Shown one piece after another: positions 53,438 through 61,595 of a stretch of 64,000 nucleotides of DNA. Made by a program: the position numbers and the translations under genes. The stretch covers positions 1 to 64,000 of the forward strand of contig CADCEQ010000006.1 in NCBI GenBank assembly GCA_902800435.1, given 5' to 3'. Within the stretch, counting starts at the first letter, position 1. Each line of letters begins with the position of its first letter. The notes under the pieces were generated by a model that did not search any database, had not been told where the DNA came from, and saw nothing but the letters and a program-made list of their open reading frames with translations. Origin of the DNA: an uncultured Prevotellaceae bacterium (GTDB lineage: Bacteria > Bacteroidota > Bacteroidia > Bacteroidales > Bacteroidaceae).

Positions 53438-54396
53438 GGTCTGTCGTTGGGGCTTGCATGGTCTCTCTCTTCTCTCTCACAGCGTCGGCGCAGTCGCTGA
53501 CGGTGGTTGAGCTGAACTGCGAGAACCTCTTCGACTGCCGGGACGACTCGCTGAAGCAGGACGAGGAGTATCTGCCCGAGGCTACGCGCCACTGGACTTC
53601 GAAACGCTACTGGCGCAAGCTCAACAACATGGCCCAGGAACTGATCTCTACCTGCGACGACGGCATTCCCGACCTGATAGCCCTCTGCGAGGTGGAGAAC
53701 GACACGGTGATGCACGACCTTACGAAGCGGTCGCTGCTCCGCAATGCTGGCTATGAATACGTGATGACCAGTTCGCCCGACCTTCGCGGCATCGACGTGG
53801 CGCTGCTCTACAGCCCTTACGCCTTTGTCCCCGTCAGCAGCTATCCCATTCGCATCACGCCGGTAGAAGGTATGCGCCCAACCCGCGACATCCTCTATGT
53901 TAGCGGACGCACGGTGACTGACGACACGCTGCACGTCTTCGTAGTCCATGCCCCAAGTCGCTATGGCGGCGAGCGTTACAGCCGTCCGTTCCGCATGGCG
54001 GTCGCCGAGCGCCTCTGCCAGTCGGTCGATTCGATAAGGATGATCGTACCGGACGCCCATGTCCTGATTGCCGGCGACTTCAACGACGAGGCTGACGGGC
54101 CAGTCTTGCAGCATATTTGCCGGCACCAGCTGCGAAACTTGACGAAGGAAGCCCGGGGCCAAAACGGCGTTCGCGGCACCTATAGATACAAAGGCCAATG
54201 GGGAAGCATCGACCACGTCCTTGGCTCCCTCTATATATATAATAAGGTGGAAACGGCCTACATCCATGCCCCGAAGTTCCTGTTGGAGGATGAGAAGCTC
54301 TACGGCGGCTACCGTCCACGACGTACCTACAACGGCATGAAGCATCAGAACGGCTATAGCGACCATCTGCCTCTCGTTGTCAAACTCCGTCTCTAA
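53431..54396 (+). CDS. Exported endonuclease/exonuclease/phosphatase-family protein, 321 aa
   Basis: I use ATG 53431, which gives MLRSVVGACMVSLFSLTASAQS as signal peptide; a TTG six bases upstream is also in frame. EEP-fold motifs are VVELNCENLFDC (Asn, metal), DLIALCEVEND (Glu), GIDVALLYSP, VVHAPSRYGGERYSRPFR (His), LIAGDFNDEADGP (Asp/Asn), SIDHVLGS and YSDHLPLVV (Asp-His). All catalytic positions are present. Members cleave DNA, phosphoesters or phospholipids; the exact substrate is not predictable. It overlaps nhaC by seven bases and is four bases from a second EEP gene, a tandem pair. Confidence 0.9.
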   Translation: MLRSVVGACMVSLFSLTASAQSLTVVELNCENLFDCRDDSLKQDEEYLPEATRHWTSKRYWRKLNNMAQELISTCDDGIPDLIALCEVENDTVMHDLTKRSLLRNAGYEYVMTSSPDLRGIDVALLYSPYAFVPVSSYPIRITPVEGMRPTRDILYVSGRTVTDDTLHVFVVHAPSRYGGERYSRPFRMAVAERLCQSVDSIRMIVPDAHVLIAGDFNDEADGPVLQHICRHQLRNLTKEARGQNGVRGTYRYKGQWGSIDHVLGSLYIYNKVETAYIHAPKFLLEDEKLYGGYRPRRTYNGMKHQNGYSDHLPLVVKLRL

Positions 54397-54400
54397 GTGT

Positions 54401-55543
54401 ATGAAAAGAAAACTGCTAATCTTCGCGCTTACGGTCTTGTCCCTTGCGGGGATGAGAGGACAGCCGTTTACGGTGGCAACGCTCAATGTTGACGGATTGC
54501 CAGAGAAGATTCTTTTGATTCCGCTAAACAACGACGGCCCGGGCGCGAACGGTACCCCGCGCGCCAGCCAGTATCTGGCCAACAAGGGCTATGACATCAT
54601 CGGCGTGCAGGAGGACTTCTACTACCACGACGAGCTGACCAGATATCTTGACAATCCTTACCACTGGGGGATGGTGCAGCACTTCAACATGGGCAACTTG
54701 CCCTGGTTCCATCTCGACTGGCTGACGTTCGATACCGACGGCCTCTGCCAGTTCTGGAAGAAGTGCCACTTGCTGCAGAGTGAGGATGCCGTGAAATGGA
54801 ACGATGCCTATGGGCGTACTGACCATGCCAACGATGCCCTCTGCAACAAGGGCTTCCGCCGGCTCGAATTGAAGATGGACGGCGGCCGTCAGATCGTGAT
54901 CTATAACATGCACATGGACGCCAGCGACGATGCCGATGAACTCTCGGGCGCCGATCTTCCTGACAAAATGGCGCGCTGGAACCAGTGGCGGCAGTTGCGC
55001 AACTACGTGCTTCCCCGTCTCGATGACCGTCCCGTCATCGTGATGGGCGACATGAACAGCTACTATACCCGCGACAGCATTCTCTCGCTCTTCATCCGTC
55101 CCATCGAGGCAACGGGGCGTTACATTGTCCGCGACTGCTGGGTGGAGTATAGCCGCCGGGGCCAGTATCCCGCCATCGGCGACGTACAGCTGAATCCGTG
55201 GAAGTACGGCTATCAGCAGGGCGAGATGCTCGACAAGATTCTGTATATTTGTCCGATAAAAGGTCCGCGGCTTGAGCTGCTCGACTACCGCGTGGAGATG
55301 GACTACACGTGGGATGACTGCACGCCGTTAGGCGACCACCGTCCTGTGAAGGCTAGTTTCCGTATTGTTGAGAAGGGCGATGCCAATGGCGACGGCACCA
55401 TCAACGGTCTCGACGTGGCCTGTGTCGCCCGCCATATAATTGGCCTGAATCCCACCGACTTCTCCTTATGGGCTGCTGACATCAACGACGACGGTCGTAT
55501 CGCCATCACCGATGTCACCCGCATCATCAGACTCGTGCGTTGA
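54401..55543 (+). CDS. Exported EEP-family hydrolase with C-terminal dockerin-like domain, 380 aa
   Basis: The signal peptide is MKRKLLIFALTVLSLAGMRG (ATG 54401; an upstream TTG would lie inside the previous gene). EEP motifs: VATLNVDGLPEKI (Asn), YDIIGVQEDFYYHDEL (Glu), VIYNMHMDASDD (His), VIVMGDMNSYYTRD (Asp/Asn), LDKILYI and LGDHRPVKASF (Asp-His). Similarity to sphingomyelinase/phosphodiesterase-type EEPs is suggested by the start, but this is weak. The last 58 residues form a dockerin-like pair: DANGDGTINGLDVACVARHI and DINDDGRIAITDVTRIIRL. It differs from the preceding paralogue by the dockerin and by only about 20-25% apparent similarity. Together they could degrade extracellular DNA or lipids. 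Confidence 0.9.
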   Translation: MKRKLLIFALTVLSLAGMRGQPFTVATLNVDGLPEKILLIPLNNDGPGANGTPRASQYLANKGYDIIGVQEDFYYHDELTRYLDNPYHWGMVQHFNMGNLPWFHLDWLTFDTDGLCQFWKKCHLLQSEDAVKWNDAYGRTDHANDALCNKGFRRLELKMDGGRQIVIYNMHMDASDDADELSGADLPDKMARWNQWRQLRNYVLPRLDDRPVIVMGDMNSYYTRDSILSLFIRPIEATGRYIVRDCWVEYSRRGQYPAIGDVQLNPWKYGYQQGEMLDKILYICPIKGPRLELLDYRVEMDYTWDDCTPLGDHRPVKASFRIVEKGDANGDGTINGLDVACVARHIIGLNPTDFSLWAADINDDGRIAITDVTRIIRLVR

Positions 55544-55674
55544 CCGCCCTTTTTAGGCTTATAAATGAATAACGGGATAGTTCCTCAGTCGCCTTGGTTG
55601 CCAAGGATTTTGCGCATCAGTAGAATAAGGCTTGGAAAACTTGTTTTTTGATGGCATCGCATTTTAACCTCCCA

Positions 55675-55895
55675 ACCTCCCGTTTTCTTCTGAAATGCCG
55701 ATGTACAGAGGGCTTGGGGACGGGAGGTGTCTCGCTGAGACCTCCCGTTGAGGTCCCGTTGAACGTCCCTGATGGGTAACCAACCAGGAGGTGTCACGGG
55801 AGGTCAGGAGGGAGAGGTGACGGGAGGTGTGACGGGAGGTCTGAGAAGCGCGAAAACCCTTTGTGAATCGAGGTTTCGAACATTCGACGGGAGGT
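55675..55895. repeat. Cluster of seven ACGGGAGGT 9-mers (iteron-like)
   Basis: The exact 9-mer ACGGGAGGT occurs on the plus strand at 55720, 55796, 55820, 55832 and 55887, and inverted (ACCTCCCGT) at 55675 and 55740. Most plus-strand copies are followed by GTGT, GTGTC or CTG. The 55720/55740 pair can form a hairpin. The two nearest copies are 12 bases apart, about one helix turn. Confidence 0.8.
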
Positions 55896-56051
55896 GTCGC
55901 AAGGAAGTGATAAATGACGGAGAAAAAGAGCCAGATGGATGCGCTCGACTAACTCGGCCAGTTAGCAAGACTAACTAGTCGGGTTGAGGGTGCTTACACG
56001 CCGGTAAACGTGCCTGTACCCGGCGGTAAACGGGGGGAAAGGTGGCAGGTA

Positions 56052-56095
56052 ACGACGAGGCGGCGCCTCGCAATTGCGAGACGCCGCCTCGTCGT
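56052..56095. repeat. 44-bp GC-rich palindrome
   Basis: ACGACGAGGCGGCGCCTCGCAA faces TTGCGAGACGCCGCCTCGTCGT with 21 of 22 pairs and no loop beyond the AATT centre. There is no T-run on either side, so it is not a standard terminator. It shares GAGGCGGCGCCT with the palindrome at 18039-18072. It lies 17 bases beyond the DUF1846 stop codon. Confidence 0.85.
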
Positions 56096-56111
56096 CGTGA
56101 GGAGGCTCCGC

Positions 56112-57575
56112 CTATTTCTTCTTTACCGGGTCGCAGGTAAGACCACAGCCAAGCTTCTTGAAAATCTTGCGGTCGACCTCGGAGAGCATCACGGTGGAGT
56201 GAATCTGGCAGTCGCGCAACTTGGGCAGCTGCTCCAGGGCGCGGCTGCAGAGCTCGTCGTGCTCCGACAGGACGCTCAGCGCCACGAGCACCTCGTCGGT
56301 ATGCAGGCGCGGGTTCTTGGCACCGAGATATTCGGTCTTGGTCTTCTGGACAGGCTCTATGAGGCTCTGCGGAATGAGCTTCGTCTCGTGGTCGATGCCC
56401 GCCAGGTGCTTCGTGGCATTCAGCAGCAGGGCGGCGCTGCAGCCGAGCAGGGGTGACGACTTGGCCGTGATGATGGTGCCGTCCTCCAGCTCGATAGCGG
56501 CAGCCGTGTGGCCCGTCTCAATCTTGCGCTCGTAGGCGGCTGTGGTGGTGCGGCGGTAGGCGGTGGTAATCTTCGCCTGGTTGAAGAGCAGGCGAATCTT
56601 GTTCACCTCGTTCTCATTGTCGGCACCGTCGGCCATCTTGTTCGTCGCGTCGTAGAAGCGGCGGATAATCTCGTTGCGGCTCGCATCGCAGCACACCTCG
56701 TCGTCGCAGATGCAGAAGCCTACCATGTTAACACCCATGTCGGTCGGCGACTTATAGGGATTCTCGCCGTAGATGCCCTCGAAGAGCGCATTCAGCACGG
56801 GGAAAATCTCCACGTCGCGGTTGTAGTTGATGGCCGTCTTGCCGTAAGCTTCCAGATGGAACGGGTCAATCATGTTGACGTCGTTCAGGTCGGCGGTGGC
56901 GGCCTCGTACGCAATGTTCACGGGGTGCTTCAGCGGGAGGTTCCAGACGGGGAACGTCTCGAACTTGGCATAGCCGGCGCGGATGCCCCGCTTGTTCTCG
57001 TTGTAGAGCTGCGAGAGACAGGTGGCCATCTTGCCGCTGCCCGGACCGGGGGCGGTGACGATGACCAGCGGCCGCTCAGTCTCCACGTAGTCGTTCTTGC
57101 CGAAGCCCTCGTCGGAGGCTATCAACTCGACGTTGTGGGGGTAGCCGTCGATGGGATAATGAATGTACGACTTGATGCCCATACGCTCCAGACGGTGACG
57201 GAACTGGTCGGCAGCATGCTGGCCGTCGTAGTGGGTGATGACCACCGAGCCCACCATGAAGTCGCGGTTCATAAACTCGTCGCGCAGGCGCAGCACGTCC
57301 TCGTCGTAGGTGATGCCAAGGTCGGCGCGAATCTTGTTCTTCTCGATGTCCTCGGCACTGACGACGATGATGATTTCAATCGAGTCGCGCAGCTGTCCCA
57401 GCATGCGCAGCTTGGAGTCGGGCTTGAAGCCGGGAAGCACGCGCGAGGCGTGGTGGTCGTCGAAGAGCTTGCCGCCGAGCTCCATGTAGAGCTTGCCGTC
57501 GAACTGGGCAATGCGCTCCTTGATGTGCTCCGACTGAATCTTCAGGTATTTGTCGTTGTCGAATCCTATTTTCAT
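56112..57575 (-). CDS. DUF1846 family protein, 487 aa
   Basis: The whole sequence matches the DUF1846 family (about 490 residues), which is soluble and found in many Firmicutes and Bacteroidota. Typical parts are MKIGFDNDKYLKIQSEHIKER at the N-terminus, the nucleotide-binding-like VIVTAPGPGSGKMATCLSQLY, FETFPVWNLPLKHPVNIAYEAATADL and MIDPFHLEAYG. The GPGSGK loop suggests an ATP-using enzyme or a P-loop-like site, but no activity is established to my knowledge. There is no signal peptide. It is 112 bases downstream of the MFS gene, across an inverted repeat, and may be a separate transcript. Confidence 0.9.
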   Translation of the reverse strand: MKIGFDNDKYLKIQSEHIKERIAQFDGKLYMELGGKLFDDHHASRVLPGFKPDSKLRMLGQLRDSIEIIIVVSAEDIEKNKIRADLGITYDEDVLRLRDEFMNRDFMVGSVVITHYDGQHAADQFRHRLERMGIKSYIHYPIDGYPHNVELIASDEGFGKNDYVETERPLVIVTAPGPGSGKMATCLSQLYNENKRGIRAGYAKFETFPVWNLPLKHPVNIAYEAATADLNDVNMIDPFHLEAYGKTAINYNRDVEIFPVLNALFEGIYGENPYKSPTDMGVNMVGFCICDDEVCCDASRNEIIRRFYDATNKMADGADNENEVNKIRLLFNQAKITTAYRRTTTAAYERKIETGHTAAAIELEDGTIITAKSSPLLGCSAALLLNATKHLAGIDHETKLIPQSLIEPVQKTKTEYLGAKNPRLHTDEVLVALSVLSEHDELCSRALEQLPKLRDCQIHSTVMLSEVDRKIFKKLGCGLTCDPVKKK

Positions 57576-57597
57576 CCTATTTATGTGGTTTTTATTT

Positions 57598-57680
57598 CCC
57601 CTCCTGAGTTAGGAGGGATTAGGGGAGGTCTGAACAAACGTCTCTTCAGACCCCCACTAACTCCCCCTAACTCAGGGGGA
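57598..57680. repeat. Long imperfect inverted repeat with CTCCCCCTAACTCAGGGGGAG motif
   Basis: Left arm 57598-57634 and right arm 57645-57680 are imperfect reverse complements of about 35 bases with a 10-base loop. Each arm contains nested palindromes (CCTGAGTTAGG, CTCCCCCTAACTCAGGGGGAG). It fills most of the gap between the DUF1846 and MFS genes. A related palindrome is translated in frame at 43006-43034. It may act as a transcript terminator or processing site. Confidence 0.8.
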
Positions 57681-57687
57681 GAAAAGG

Positions 57688-59310
57688 TTACTCCGTAATA
57701 TTAGGAAGTTCCAGACCGATGCCTTTCTTCTTGTCGACGACCTTCAGCACGAGACCCAGCAGGAGGGCGGCCACACCAAGGCAGGCCAGCATTACGAGCG
57801 GGGCGGTATAGTCAAACTGCGTGGGGTCGGTCACGCCTGGGTTGGTGGCGTCGAGCACCTTGCCGATGAGCAGCGGGAACAGCCATAGACCGATGTTCTG
57901 AATCCAGAATATCAGGGCGTAGGCCGAACCGATGACCTTCTGGTCGACAAGCTTGGGCACCGAGGGCCACAGCGAGGCAGGCACCAGCGAGAACGAGGAG
58001 CCAAGCACGAGGATGGTGACGTAGGCGATGACGATGCCGCCGACAGCCGAACCCTTGAACAGGGGCAGGATGAAGGCAAACGTCAGGTGGCAGCCGATGA
58101 GCAGCAGCGAGCCGAGCACGAGCATCGAGGCGGCCTTGCCCTTATGGTCGACGTAGGAGCCGAGAATCGGGGTAATCAGCACGGCCAGCAGCGGGAACAC
58201 GGCGAAGATGGATTCAGCCGACTGGCGCATATAGCCCATGTAGCAGTAGCCGATGAGCGACAGGATGCTGAGACCAAGCAGACCGTACTTCAGGTTGGCC
58301 TTCTTCTGGAAGTTGCTGGCGAAGCCGGCGGCTGCCACGATGAGCATGATGACATACTGAACGATGGTGACGTCGGGCTGTGCCCAGAACGAGTCGGCGG
58401 CGGGCGGCGTGAGCGTCAGGTTGCACTGCAGCATGTTGACGGCGTACTTCTGGAAGGGGAAGATGGCCGAGTAGTAGAGCACGCAGAGCAGGGCGACGAG
58501 CCAGAAGCCTGAGTCGCTGAGAATCTTGCCGATATCGCTGACCTTGAACGGGTCGTCCTTCTCTTCGGCCTCGCCCGTCTGTGCGTCGAGCTTGCGGTCC
58601 ATGAAGAAGTAAACGATGGTCATGATGAGGGCGATGCACATGAGCACCACGCCGAAGGCCACCGAGCGGGTGACGCTGACATGACCGCCGAGGCGGGCGA
58701 AGAAGGGCGAGAAGATCATGCAGGTGGCAACGCCGAGGCGGGCCAGAGCCATCTCAGAGCCCATGGCCAGTGCCATCTCGCGGCCCTTGAACCACTTCAC
58801 GATTCCGCGTGAAACGGTGATGCCGGCCATCTCGCAGCCGCAGCCGAAGATCATGAAGCCGCAGGCGGCAAACTTAGCCGAGGCGGGCATGCCCTCATAG
58901 AAGGGCGAGACGCCGAGCTCGTCGAAGAGCGGGATGTAGTTGAGGTTGTTGGTAAACCACGTTTCCAGTCCGCTGCCCATGAACGACTCACTGACGGCGT
59001 ACCATTTGATGACGGCGCCGATGAGCATGACGGCTGCCGAGAGCACGGCGGTGAAGCGGACGCCCATCTTGTCGAGGATGATGCCGGCGAAGATGAGGAA
59101 GAATGCGAACACGTTGAGGAACACCTCAGAGCCTTGCATCGTGCCGAAGGCCGTAGAGTCCCAGCCTCGGGTCTCCTGCATCAGGTCCTTGATGGGCGAG
59201 AGGATGTCCATGAAGATGTAGCTGCAGAACATGGCCAGCGCCAGGAGCAGCAGGGCGGTCCAGCGCATGGCGGCGCTGTCGCGAAGGGTCTTTTGAATTG
59301 TTGTTGCCAT
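57688..59310 (-). CDS. MFS transporter, 540 aa
   Basis: Twelve or so membrane helices of an MFS carrier: ALLLLALAMFCSYIFMDILSPIKDL (TM1), GSEVFLNVFAFFLIFAGIILDKMGVRF (TM2 and loop with the D-x-x-G motif), EMALAMGSEMALARLGVAT, GSYVDHKGKAASMLVLGSLLL (second-half GxxxDxxG loop). The organisation resembles MFSD1-like and dipeptide/organic-anion MFS carriers. A longer periplasmic loop occurs between TM3 and TM4 (ESFMGSGLETWFTNNLNY). It follows the S9 peptidase by 49 bases, which would suit import of the peptidase's products, but the substrate is not proven. Confidence 0.88.
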   Translation of the reverse strand: MATTIQKTLRDSAAMRWTALLLLALAMFCSYIFMDILSPIKDLMQETRGWDSTAFGTMQGSEVFLNVFAFFLIFAGIILDKMGVRFTAVLSAAVMLIGAVIKWYAVSESFMGSGLETWFTNNLNYIPLFDELGVSPFYEGMPASAKFAACGFMIFGCGCEMAGITVSRGIVKWFKGREMALAMGSEMALARLGVATCMIFSPFFARLGGHVSVTRSVAFGVVLMCIALIMTIVYFFMDRKLDAQTGEAEEKDDPFKVSDIGKILSDSGFWLVALLCVLYYSAIFPFQKYAVNMLQCNLTLTPPAADSFWAQPDVTIVQYVIMLIVAAAGFASNFQKKANLKYGLLGLSILSLIGYCYMGYMRQSAESIFAVFPLLAVLITPILGSYVDHKGKAASMLVLGSLLLIGCHLTFAFILPLFKGSAVGGIVIAYVTILVLGSSFSLVPASLWPSVPKLVDQKVIGSAYALIFWIQNIGLWLFPLLIGKVLDATNPGVTDPTQFDYTAPLVMLACLGVAALLLGLVLKVVDKKKGIGLELPNITE

Positions 59311-59359
59311 TTTCGTTATTTCGTTATTTCGTTTTTCCGATGTTTCGATGTTTCGAGGA
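59311..59359. repeat. Intergenic TTATTTCG / GATGTTTCG tandem repeat
   Basis: TTTCGTTATTTCGTTATTTCG and CGATGTTTCGATGTTTCGA units fill the spacer between the S9 peptidase and the MFS gene. It belongs to the same class of short low-complexity spacers as those at 20259 and 20753. No coding potential. Confidence 0.55.
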
Positions 59360-61585
59360 TTACTTCAGCCACTTGGCCAGCCACTCGAAGTAGGTGCGCT
59401 GCCAGAGGATGCCGTTCTGGGGCTTCAGCACCCAGTGGTTCTCGTCGGGGAAGATGAGCAGCTCGGCCTCGATACCGCGCATGCGGGCGGCGTTGAAGGC
59501 CGACATACCCTGCGTGGCGTTGATGCGGTAGTCCTTCTCGCCGTGAATGCAGAGGATGGGCGTGTCCCACTTGTCGACAAAGCGGTGGGGCGAGTTCTCG
59601 TAGGTCTTGCGGGCGTTGGCAGTCTGGTCCTTGTTCCAAGGCGCATCGTCGTACTCCCAGTTCGAGAACCAGTTCTCCTCAGTCTCCGTGTACATGGCCT
59701 CAAGGTTGAAAGCGCCGTCGTGGGCGATGAAGCACTTGAATCGCTTGTCGTGGTGGCCGGCGAGGTAGTAGACAGAGAAACCGCCAAACGAGGCACCTAC
59801 GGCTCCCATGCGGTCCTTGTCGACATACGGCAGGTTCTGGGCGGCATCGTCGATGGCCGTCAGGTAGTCCTTCATGCACTGGCCCGTCCAGTCGCCCGAG
59901 ATTTCCTCAAGCCACTCCTGACCGAAGCCGGGCAGACCGCGACGGTTCGGGGCGATGATGACGTAGCCCTGCGAGGCCATGATGAAGAAGTTCCAGCGGT
60001 AGCTCCAGAACTGCGAGACGGGACTTTGCGGACCTCCTTCGCAGAAGAGCAGGGTGGGGTACTTCTTGTTGGGATCGAAGTGTGGCGGCTGGATAATCCA
60101 GTAGAGCATTTGTTTGCCATCGGTAGTCGTCACCCAGCGCTGGTCGACAGAGGGCTTGCCTAACTGGTCGAGAATCTCCTTGTTAACATTGGTAATCTGC
60201 GTTGCAATGGCGCAGTTGCCGTCCTCGTCGTATTCCTTGATGTTGGGATCGACGGCATAGAGGTCGGCGGGTGCCAGGAAGCTGTGACGCTCCATCAGTA
60301 GGTGCTTGCCGTCGCCAAGGAGCTGGAGCGAGCCCCAGTCGGCCCACTCGTTAGTGAGCTGCATCACCTCACCCTCGAGGTTGGTGCAGTAGAGGTTCTC
60401 CGTTCCGTGCCACACACCAATGAAGTATAGAGTCTTTGAGTCTGGCACCCAGCAGAAGTCGTCGACATTGGAGTCGAACGACTCGGTGATGTAGGTCTTG
60501 GTTCTCTCCTTCAGGTCGTAGATGCAGAGTCGGTTGCGGTCGGCCTCGTAGCCGTCGCGCTCCATCGAGAGCCAGGCTACGTAGCGGCCGTCGGGCGAGA
60601 ATTTCGGGTTGGTGTCGTAGCCCACGTTCATGTCCTTCAGGTTCGTGTTGACGAACTGGTTCTTGAGCGTCTTCGTGGGGTCGAGCAAGTTGTCAATCTC
60701 GTAAGGAACTGTGCCATCGGACACCACGCCCCACTCGTTGTTCTTGCAAAGGTTCCAGGTTTTGTCCATGTCGCCGCTCTCTGCGTCGTAGAGGAAGATG
60801 TCTGAATCGGTCGAGACGCTGTAAGACAGTCCAGTCTTGCAACGACAGGTGAAGGCGATGCTCTTGGAATCGGGACTCCAGGCCAACTGCTCCATGCCGC
60901 CGAAGGGCTCCATGGGGCACTCGTAAGGCTCGCCCTCGAGGATGTCCTTACCCTCGTTGGCAATGACGAAATCATCGTCCACCGAGAAGACGAAGGGGTG
61001 CTGAATGCTCTCTACGTAGTGGTCCCAGTGGCGGTACATCAGGTCGGTAATCTTACGGCCTGTGGCCTTGGGCAGGTCTTCGGGGTTCTTCTGGATAATC
61101 TCGTTGAAGGGGATGCTCTGCAGGATGATGACCTTCTTTCGGTCGGGCGAGAACATGAAGCCCTCCACCTTGCCGTCGGTCTCCGAGAGCTGCTTCCGAC
61201 TGCCGCCGTCGAGGTTCATCTTCCAAACCTCGCCGCCACGCATGAAGGCGATGGTCTCGCTGTCGAGCCACTGGGCGTCGGTCTCGTTGTCGGCGTCGGT
61301 GGTCAGCTGGCGCTGCTCGGTGCCGTCGGCGTTCATCATCCAGAGCACTTGGTGGCTCTTGTTCTCGGCAACGCTGTAATAGCCTGTCTGATAAACGATG
61401 TGCTGGCCGTCGGGCGAAGCCTGATAGCCGGCAATGCGGCTCATGGCCCACAGAGCCTCGGGCGTCATCTGGTCGTTCTCCAGCTTGACGGTCTGCTTCT
61501 CGATGTTCACTTTGTCGCCGTCTTTCTGCGTGCTGCATGCCGTCAGCATCAGGGCGGCCGTTGCTATGGTCATAATCTTTCTCAT
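59360..61585 (-). CDS. S9-family (prolyl oligopeptidase-like) peptidase lipoprotein, 741 aa
   Basis: The start is ATG 61585, MRKIMTIATAALMLTACSTQKD, a lipoprotein signal with lipobox Cys17; the frame is open to 61756 but overlaps yidC. An N-terminal beta-propeller has WD-like repeats (GYQASPDGQHIVYQTGYY, FSPDRKKVIILQ, AWSPDSKSIAFTCR, KFSPDGRYVAWLS). The alpha/beta-hydrolase part has Ser599 in GASFGGFSVYY, Asp685 in GEKDYRI and His717 in DENHWV. That is the full S9 triad, close to acylaminoacyl-peptidase and dipeptidyl-peptidase types. It should cleave short peptides, and sits on the membrane. It begins 10 bases after yidC and is followed by the MFS carrier. Confidence 0.92.
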   Translation of the reverse strand: MRKIMTIATAALMLTACSTQKDGDKVNIEKQTVKLENDQMTPEALWAMSRIAGYQASPDGQHIVYQTGYYSVAENKSHQVLWMMNADGTEQRQLTTDADNETDAQWLDSETIAFMRGGEVWKMNLDGGSRKQLSETDGKVEGFMFSPDRKKVIILQSIPFNEIIQKNPEDLPKATGRKITDLMYRHWDHYVESIQHPFVFSVDDDFVIANEGKDILEGEPYECPMEPFGGMEQLAWSPDSKSIAFTCRCKTGLSYSVSTDSDIFLYDAESGDMDKTWNLCKNNEWGVVSDGTVPYEIDNLLDPTKTLKNQFVNTNLKDMNVGYDTNPKFSPDGRYVAWLSMERDGYEADRNRLCIYDLKERTKTYITESFDSNVDDFCWVPDSKTLYFIGVWHGTENLYCTNLEGEVMQLTNEWADWGSLQLLGDGKHLLMERHSFLAPADLYAVDPNIKEYDEDGNCAIATQITNVNKEILDQLGKPSVDQRWVTTTDGKQMLYWIIQPPHFDPNKKYPTLLFCEGGPQSPVSQFWSYRWNFFIMASQGYVIIAPNRRGLPGFGQEWLEEISGDWTGQCMKDYLTAIDDAAQNLPYVDKDRMGAVGASFGGFSVYYLAGHHDKRFKCFIAHDGAFNLEAMYTETEENWFSNWEYDDAPWNKDQTANARKTYENSPHRFVDKWDTPILCIHGEKDYRINATQGMSAFNAARMRGIEAELLIFPDENHWVLKPQNGILWQRTYFEWLAKWLK

Positions 61586-61595
61586 ATCTTTAGCT

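Larger units (their letters stand above)
55544..56111. other. Gene-free convergent intergenic region
   Basis: Between the ends of the dockerin hydrolase (+) and the DUF1846 gene (-). It contains CCTTGG-TTG-CCAAGG followed by ATTTTG (55592-55606, a weak terminator candidate), the ACGGGAGGT repeat cluster (55675-55895), CTAACT/AGTTAG inverted units (55949-55976), two CGGTAAACG copies (about 56002 and 56024) and the GC-rich palindrome (56052-56095). Frames over it (for example 55585-55797 minus) are repeat-driven and not credible. Confidence 0.75.

Noticed and set aside
55585..55797. 70-codon minus-strand frame in the convergent intergenic region
   Set aside because: It spans the ACGGGAGGT repeats; composition is repeat-driven and there is no promoter.
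55772..55978. 68-codon plus-strand frame in the same region
   Set aside because: Same reason: it encodes GGVTGG-like repeats from the 9-mer cluster.
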